Below are positions 42,061 through 46,840 of a stretch of DNA of 46,840 nt, in pieces. The DNA is from Ralstonia sp. TCR112. GTDB lineage: Bacteria > Pseudomonadota > Gammaproteobacteria > Burkholderiales > Burkholderiaceae. The stretch's first letter is position 1, and each line of letters begins with the position of its first letter. Position numbers and translations under genes: made by a program. Under the pieces are notes generated by a model. It worked only from the letters and a program-made list of their open reading frames with translations. It was not told the DNA's origin and searched no databases. The stretch is taken from contig NZ_VOSS01000063.1 of NCBI RefSeq assembly GCF_007997035.1, positions 1 to 46,840 on the forward strand. Direction: 5' to 3'.

Positions 42061-42909
42061 ATGAAACTGCTGCGCTTCGGCCCCCAGGGCCAAGAAAAAC
42101 CCGGCCTGCTCGATGCAACCGGCACCCTCCGTGATCTGTCGGGCATCGTCGACGACATTGCAGGCGATGTGCTGTCGGATGCATCGCTCGCCCGGCTGCG
42201 CGAGGTGGACCCTGCCACGCTGCCGGCCGTCAGCGGCCAACCCCGCATTGGCCCGTGCGTCGGGCGTGTCGGCAAGTTCATCTGCATCGGGTTGAACTAC
42301 GCCGACCACGCCGCGGAATCCGGCCTGCCGGTACCGTCCGAGCCGGTCGTCTTCAACAAATGGACCAGCGCCATCTGCGGCCCGAACGACGACATCGAGA
42401 TCCCGCGCGGCTCCGTCAAGACCGACTGGGAAGTCGAACTGGGCGTGGTCATCGGAAAGCCCGCCAAGTACATCGACGAAGCCAACGCGCTGGACTACGT
42501 GGCCGGCTATTCCATCGTCAACGACGTTTCCGAGCGCGAATGGCAGATCGAGCGCGGCGGCCAGTGGGACAAGGGCAAGGGCTTCGACACGTTCGGCCCG
42601 CTGGGGCCGTGGCTGGTCACGCGCGACGAGGTGCCCGACCCGCAGGCGCTGGACCTCTGGCTGGAGGTGGACGGCCACCGCTATCAGAACGGCAATACGC
42701 GGACGATGGTGTTTGGCGTCGCGCAACTCGTGGCGTATCTGAGCCGCTGCATGAGCCTGCAGCCCGGCGATGTCATCTCGACAGGCACGCCGCCGGGCGT
42801 GGGCCTGGGCATCAAGCCGAACCCGGTCTACCTCAAGCCTGGGCAGACCATGCGCCTGGGCATCGCCGGCTTGGGCGAACAGTTGCAACGCACGGTCTCG
42901 GCCAGCTGA
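42061..42909 (+). CDS. FAH-family hydrolase (2,4-diketo-3-deoxy sugar-acid hydrolase-like)
   Basis: 282 residues. Fumarylacetoacetate-hydrolase-family motifs: the start MKLLRFGPQGQEKPGLLDAT, VGKFICIGLNYADHAAESG, SAICGPNDDIEIPRGS, metal ligands in KTDWEVELGVVIG (two Glu) and a downstream Asp/Glu set, GYSIVNDVSEREWQIERGG, KGKGFDTFGPLGPWLVTRDE and SLQPGDVISTGTPPGVGLG. The closest known function is hydrolysis of 2,4-diketo-3-deoxy-L-fuconate to pyruvate and lactate. Together with the SDR it would split a 2-keto-3-deoxy sugar acid without phosphorylation. It ends three bases before the convergent LysR stop. Confidence 0.88.
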   Translation: MKLLRFGPQGQEKPGLLDATGTLRDLSGIVDDIAGDVLSDASLARLREVDPATLPAVSGQPRIGPCVGRVGKFICIGLNYADHAAESGLPVPSEPVVFNKWTSAICGPNDDIEIPRGSVKTDWEVELGVVIGKPAKYIDEANALDYVAGYSIVNDVSEREWQIERGGQWDKGKGFDTFGPLGPWLVTRDEVPDPQALDLWLEVDGHRYQNGNTRTMVFGVAQLVAYLSRCMSLQPGDVISTGTPPGVGLGIKPNPVYLKPGQTMRLGIAGLGEQLQRTVSAS

Positions 42910-42912
42910 CGC

Positions 42913-43830
42913 CTAGCCTTCCAGTTCGGCAAAGCGCTGCGCAACGAGGTTGCGCAGCCACTGGTTGCCGGCGTCCTGATGGAAACGCCGGTGCCAGAAG
43001 ACATTCGTCTGCAACGCCGGCAGCTTGAGCGGCGGCGCCACAAACTCCAACCCGAACGGCGGCGCCGCGCGCTCGGCCAGCTTGCGCGGCACCGTCACCA
43101 CCAGATCCGTCGTGCTGACGATGTACGGCACCGCCACGAAGTGCGGCACCGAAAAACGCGCCGACTGCGTGATCCCCGCCTTGTCGAGCTGCGGCCCGAT
43201 CGCGTTGTACGGGCTGGCCGAACTCGCCACCACGAGGTGCGACGCGGCGCGAAAGCGCTCCAGCGTGAGCTTGCCTTCCGACAGCGCATGGCCGCGCCGG
43301 AACATCGTCACGTAATCCTGCCGGAACAGGCGACGCTGGAAGAGGCTCTCGCCGGAAAGATCATCGAACGCGCCAATGGCAAGGTCGATGGCGCCGGCCT
43401 CCATTTCGGCCTTCATGTCGAACCCGCCAGCCCGCATGGTATCGAGGCGCACACCGGGCGCCTGCTCGGCACATAACTGCGCCAGCACCGGCATGAAATA
43501 CACCTCGCCGACATCGCTCATGGCAATCGTGAAGGTGCGCGTGGAAGTGGCCGCATCAAAATGCGTGCGCTGGCCGAAAGCGCGTTGCAGCGTGTCGAGC
43601 GCCGTGGCCACCGGTTCGGCCAACTGCTCGGCAAGTGCGGTCGGCATCATGCCGCGCGGGGTGCGCACGAAAAGTTCGTCATCGAAGGTCTGGCGCAGGC
43701 GCGACAGCGCGTTGCTCACCGCCGGCTGCGACAGACCAAGCCGCTCGGCCACGACGGAGATGCGCTTTTCGCGCAGGATTTCCTGAAACAGCACCAGCAG
43801 GTTCAGGTCGACATCCCGCAGATTGAGCAT
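42913..43830 (-). CDS. LysR-family transcriptional regulator
   Basis: 305 residues. The HTH is at about 8-65 (DVDLNLLVLFQEILREKRIS, then GLSQPAVSNALSRLRQTFDD). The effector domain is at about 90-300 (TFTIAMSDVGEVYFMPVLAQ and TTDLVVTVPRKLAERAAPPF), matching the NodD/NahR-like (PBP2_Nod) subgroup of aromatic-acid regulators. It is divergent from the AAHS carrier and hmgA, with a 9-base-arm inverted repeat (43851-43883) in between. It probably activates the carrier and hmgA in response to an aromatic acid, perhaps homogentisate or its precursor. Confidence 0.92.
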   Translation of the reverse strand: MLNLRDVDLNLLVLFQEILREKRISVVAERLGLSQPAVSNALSRLRQTFDDELFVRTPRGMMPTALAEQLAEPVATALDTLQRAFGQRTHFDAATSTRTFTIAMSDVGEVYFMPVLAQLCAEQAPGVRLDTMRAGGFDMKAEMEAGAIDLAIGAFDDLSGESLFQRRLFRQDYVTMFRRGHALSEGKLTLERFRAASHLVVASSASPYNAIGPQLDKAGITQSARFSVPHFVAVPYIVSTTDLVVTVPRKLAERAAPPFGLEFVAPPLKLPALQTNVFWHRRFHQDAGNQWLRNLVAQRFAELEG

Positions 43831-43850
43831 GGCAGCGCCACAACATTCAC

Positions 43851-43883
43851 AATATCAATAGCGCTCATTCTCGCATTGATATT
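43851..43883. promoter_or_regulatory. LysR-type operator
   Basis: AATATCAAT (43851-43859) and ATTGATATT (43875-43883) are perfect 9-base inverted arms separated by 15 bases, and contain T-N11-A pairs typical of LysR sites. It lies 21 bases upstream of the LysR start and 80 bases before the MFS start, where it would serve autorepression and activation of the divergent operon. Confidence 0.65.
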
Positions 43884-43963
43884 CCAAATTTTCATCTGAT
43901 CCGGACAATACGCGCATACCAAGAATCCAGAACAGAGCGGCAACGCCGCCACCGGAGACCACC

Positions 43964-45364
43964 ATGCGCCCTGCCCCCGCTGCTCATGAAGCGCCATCCA
44001 CGCCCATCGACCTCGCCCGCCTGATCGACCAAGGCAAGGTCGGCGGCTTCCAGATCCTGCTGCTCGCCATCTGCGGTCTGTGCCTGATCATCGACGGCTT
44101 TGACGTGCAGGCCATGGGCTATGTGGCGCCCGCCATCATCAAGGACTGGAACATCACCACGGCCAGCCTCGGGCCGGTATTTGGCGCGGGGCTGTTCGGC
44201 ATGCTGGTCGGCTCGCTGGTGTTTGGCGTGCTGGGCGACCGCTTCGGGCGGCGGCCGGTGCTGATCGTCGCGACGTTCTTTTTTGCGGTGTGCATGCTGG
44301 CCACCACGCAGGTAGAAACGGTGCAGGCGCTGCTGGTGCTGCGCTTTATCACGGGCCTGGGGCTGGGTTGCATCATGCCCAACGCGATGGCGCTGGCCGG
44401 CGAGTTCAGCCCCGCACGCACTCGAGTGACCTGGATGATGCTGGTGTCGTGCGGCTTTACCGTCGGCGCGGCACTGGGCGGCTTTGTGAGCGCGGCGCTG
44501 CTTTCACGCTTCGGCTGGCAGTCGGTGTTTCTGGTGGGCGGCCTTGTACCCCTCGCCATTGGCGCGATGATGGTGCTGTGGCTGCCGGAATCCTTGCAAT
44601 ACCTCGTGCTCAAGGGTGATTCGCAAACGCGCCATCAACGCCTGGCTCGCTGGCTGGGCAAGCTCGCCCCGCAACTTCAGGTGAACGCACAAACGCAATT
44701 CGTGGTGCCCGAGGCGCCCGCGCGGGGCATGCCGGTCTCCGCGCTCTTCACGGAAGGCCGCGCCAAGGTCACGCTCGTGCTGTGGGTCATCAACTTCATG
44801 AACCTGATCGACCTGTACTTCCTGTCGAACTGGCTGCCGACGCTGATTCGCGATGCCGGTTATCCGACGGATACCGCTGTGCTGGTGGCGACCGCGCTGC
44901 AGGTAGGCGGTGTGATCGGCACGCTCACGCTGGGCCGGTTGATCGATCGCCTGGGTTTTGTGCGGGTGCTGGCCGTGTGCTTCCTGATTGCCTGCGTCAC
45001 CGTCGGTCTGATCGGCCATGTGGCGGCTGCGCTGCCCGTGCTCGTGGCGGTGGTGTTCGTGGCGGGCTTCTGCATCGTCGGCGGGCAGCCTGCGGTGAAT
45101 GCGCTCGCCGCCACGTATTACCCCACCACGCTGCGCGCCACCGGCATCGGCTGGAGCCTCGGCGTGGGCCGCATCGGCTCCGTCATCGGCCCGGTGATCG
45201 GCGGACAACTGATTGCCATGCAGTGGAGCGGCCCGGCGTTGTTCTCGGCCGCTGCGGTGCCGGCGATGGTGTCGTTCGGCATGGTGCTGGCGCTTACGCT
45301 GGCCGCCAGTGGCCCGGACGCCGCACGCTTTGCCTCCGGTCGCGCAACCGGCAAGCCCGCCTGA
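43964..45364 (+). CDS. MFS transporter, AAHS type (aromatic acid)
   Basis: 466 residues, 12 membrane segments. AAHS motifs: GLCLIIDGFDVQAMGYVAPA (the DGFD motif), LGDRFGRRPVLIVATFFFAV, GLGLGCIMPNAMALAGEFSP, a central loop about 220-260, and GRLIDRLGFVRV. It imports an aromatic acid across the inner membrane; next to hmgA it most likely carries homogentisate, 4-hydroxyphenylacetate or a related acid. The start at 43964 has GGAGACC just upstream. The hmgA start is 63 bases after its stop, so one transcript is likely. Confidence 0.9.
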   Translation: MRPAPAAHEAPSTPIDLARLIDQGKVGGFQILLLAICGLCLIIDGFDVQAMGYVAPAIIKDWNITTASLGPVFGAGLFGMLVGSLVFGVLGDRFGRRPVLIVATFFFAVCMLATTQVETVQALLVLRFITGLGLGCIMPNAMALAGEFSPARTRVTWMMLVSCGFTVGAALGGFVSAALLSRFGWQSVFLVGGLVPLAIGAMMVLWLPESLQYLVLKGDSQTRHQRLARWLGKLAPQLQVNAQTQFVVPEAPARGMPVSALFTEGRAKVTLVLWVINFMNLIDLYFLSNWLPTLIRDAGYPTDTAVLVATALQVGGVIGTLTLGRLIDRLGFVRVLAVCFLIACVTVGLIGHVAAALPVLVAVVFVAGFCIVGGQPAVNALAATYYPTTLRATGIGWSLGVGRIGSVIGPVIGGQLIAMQWSGPALFSAAAVPAMVSFGMVLALTLAASGPDAARFASGRATGKPA

Positions 45365-45427
45365 TGGCCCGGTAACGACTACGCTTTCCCTGAAGACGCT
45401 CCTGACTTTTTTTCCAAGGACTTCACC

Positions 45428-46774
45428 ATGAACATGCTCGCCCCGACGGTCAAGAACGCATTCACCCCCGCGTCGCTGGACCGGCCCGCTTACCAGAGCG
45501 GCTTCGGCAACGAGTTCGCCACTGAGGCCCTGCCCGGCGCGCTGCCGCACGGCCAGAACTCCCCGCAGAAGGCGCCGTATGGCTTGTATGCGGAACAGAT
45601 TTCCGGCACGGCGTTCACCGCCCCGCGCGCGCACAACCGCCGTTCGTGGCTGTATCGCATCCGTCCGGGCGCCGTGCATCTGCCGTTCGAAGCCATGGCG
45701 CAAGGCCGCTTCCACAGCAACTTCAACGAGGTGCCGCCCTCGCCCAACCAATTGCGCTGGGACCCGCTGCCCGCACCTGCCGCCGGCACCGATTTCATCG
45801 ACGGCATCGTCACCTTCGCCGGCAACGGCGGGCCGGACGCGCAAACCGGCTGCGGCATCCACCTGTACGCCGCCAACGCGTCAATGACCGACCGCTTCTT
45901 CTACAACGCCGACGGCGAACTGCTGATCGTCCCGCAGCAAGGCCGCCTGCGCCTGCTGACGGAGATGGGCGTGGTCGATGTCGAACCGCTGGAGATTGTG
46001 GTCGTCCCACGCGGCGTGCGCTTCCGCGTCGGACTGCCGGATGGCGACGCACGCGGCTACATCTGCGAGAACTTCGGCGCGCCCTTCCGCTTGCCAGACC
46101 TCGGCGTGATCGGCTCAAACGGCCTGGCCAACCCGCGCGACTTCCTCACCCCGCACGCGTGGTACGAAGACCGCGAGGGTGACTTCGAACTCGTCGCAAA
46201 ATTCCAGGGCAGCCTGTGGACCGCGAAGATCGGCCACTCGCCGCTGGACGTCGTGGCCTGGCACGGCAACCTCGCGCCGTACAAGTACGACCTGCGCCTG
46301 TTCAACACCATCGGCTCGATCAGCTACGACCACCCGGACCCGTCGATCTTCCTGGTGCTGCAAAGCCCGTCCGCCACGCCGGGCGTGGACACGATCGACT
46401 TCGTGATCTTCCCGCCGCGCTGGCTGGCCGCCGAAAACACGTTCCGCCCGCCCTGGTTCCACCGCAACGTCGCCAGCGAATTCATGGGCCTGATCCAGGG
46501 CGTGTACGACGCCAAGGCCGAAGGCTTCGTGCCCGGCGGCGCCAGCCTGCACAACTGCATGAGCGGCCACGGCCCCGACGCCGACACGTTCGAGAAAGCC
46601 AGCAACGGCGACACCACCAAGCCACACAAGGTCGACGCAACGATGGCCTTCATGTTCGAAACGCCAGCCGTGATCCGCCCCACGCGCTTCGCGGCGGAAT
46701 CGGCGCAGTTGCAAGCCAAATATTTCGAATGCTGGCAAGGCCTGAAAAAGCACTTCGACCCGACCAAGCGTTAA
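45428..46774 (+). CDS. hmgA: Homogentisate 1,2-dioxygenase
   Basis: 448 residues, the standard HmgA length. Conserved blocks: [65 protein letters not shown] (active-site His), the Fe ligands His and Glu in [20 protein letters not shown], and the third ligand in [17 protein letters not shown]. It opens the homogentisate ring to maleylacetoacetate in tyrosine/phenylalanine breakdown. The ATG at 45428 has AAGGAC upstream (spacing 6). Fumarylacetoacetase, its usual partner, would lie just beyond the window. The remaining 46775-46840 shows only a short weak hairpin. Confidence 0.96.
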
Positions 46775-46840
46775 CCAAATCGACCTTGACGCCAAGGCAA
46801 GCGCCGCGAAGGTGTGGCCCTACCCTGCCCTAGATGGCGC

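Noticed and set aside
1-46840. tRNA, rRNA, CRISPR, prophage or transposase
   Set aside because: No cloverleaf-like sequence, regular spaced repeats, integrase or transposase motifs were seen on either strand.

Overview
The window reads as chromosomal DNA of a high-GC betaproteobacterium of the Burkholderiaceae. A Ralstonia-type genome fits best: trimeric beta-barrel porin ending in Phe, fused LivM-LivG, AAHS-type MFS carriers, many IclR and LysR regulators, hmgA. This is inferred from protein style and gene content, not from a search. Coding density is high. I see no rRNA, tRNA, IS element, phage or CRISPR array.

Layout. 0.2-5.6 kb: a secreted hypothetical, a DUF4337 membrane protein, a sterol-desaturase-like gene with a one-base frameshift, a DUF985 cupin, a 43-aa small ORF, and an aromatic-acid MFS carrier. 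5.7-18.4 kb: a porin (with the MFS gene downstream) and a long minus-strand catabolic operon running from 18.3 kb down to 6.95 kb. In transcription order it encodes a small HTH-like protein, Rieske oxygenase, SDR, cupin, alpha/beta hydrolase, IclR regulator, an SDR with a degenerate active site, a ThDP enzyme (two one-base frameshifts), an aspartate-dehydrogenase homologue, aldehyde dehydrogenase, extradiol-type VOC dioxygenase and a PDR-type reductase. It ends at a rho-independent terminator. The two ends of this island carry matching IclR-like palindromes (GTTTC-TA-G-AAAC). The set looks like uptake plus ring hydroxylation, dehydrogenation, ring cleavage and processing of an unidentified, possibly nitrogen-linked, aromatic compound.

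18.6-25.9 kb: mixed housekeeping and orphan genes (two GNATs, a 327-aa orphan, DUF2798, LysR, alpha/beta hydrolase with an Asp nucleophile, adhesin-E-like protein, D-amino-acid transaminase, Pro-rich exported protein). The gap at 20.2-20.56 kb holds a plus-strand hairpin plus terminator with no ORF, a candidate small RNA. 25.9-33.7 kb: a branched-chain/aromatic-acid ABC importer (LivF, LivM-LivG fusion, LivH), an IclR regulator, and a divergent MBL hydrolase / FAD monooxygenase / DUF2783 operon.

33.8-35.7 kb: a two-gene RNA-repair and ribosome-rescue module, rtcB2-prfH. It is preceded by a 14-codon leader ORF with a perfect Shine-Dalgarno and mutually exclusive RNA pairings, which suggests translation-coupled control that senses ribosome damage. 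I consider this the most interesting regulatory feature here.

35.7-46.8 kb: an aldo/keto reductase; a kduI-kduD-kdgR operon divergent from kdgT across twin KdgR-like palindromes; an NTF2-like exported protein, an SDR and an FAH-family hydrolase that together suggest a non-phosphorylating diketo-hydrolase route for 2-keto-3-deoxy sugar acids; then a LysR gene divergent from an AAHS carrier and hmgA (homogentisate 1,2-dioxygenase).

Three genes or regions show clean single-base deletions (sterol desaturase once, ThDP enzyme twice). They may be real decay or consensus sequencing errors.
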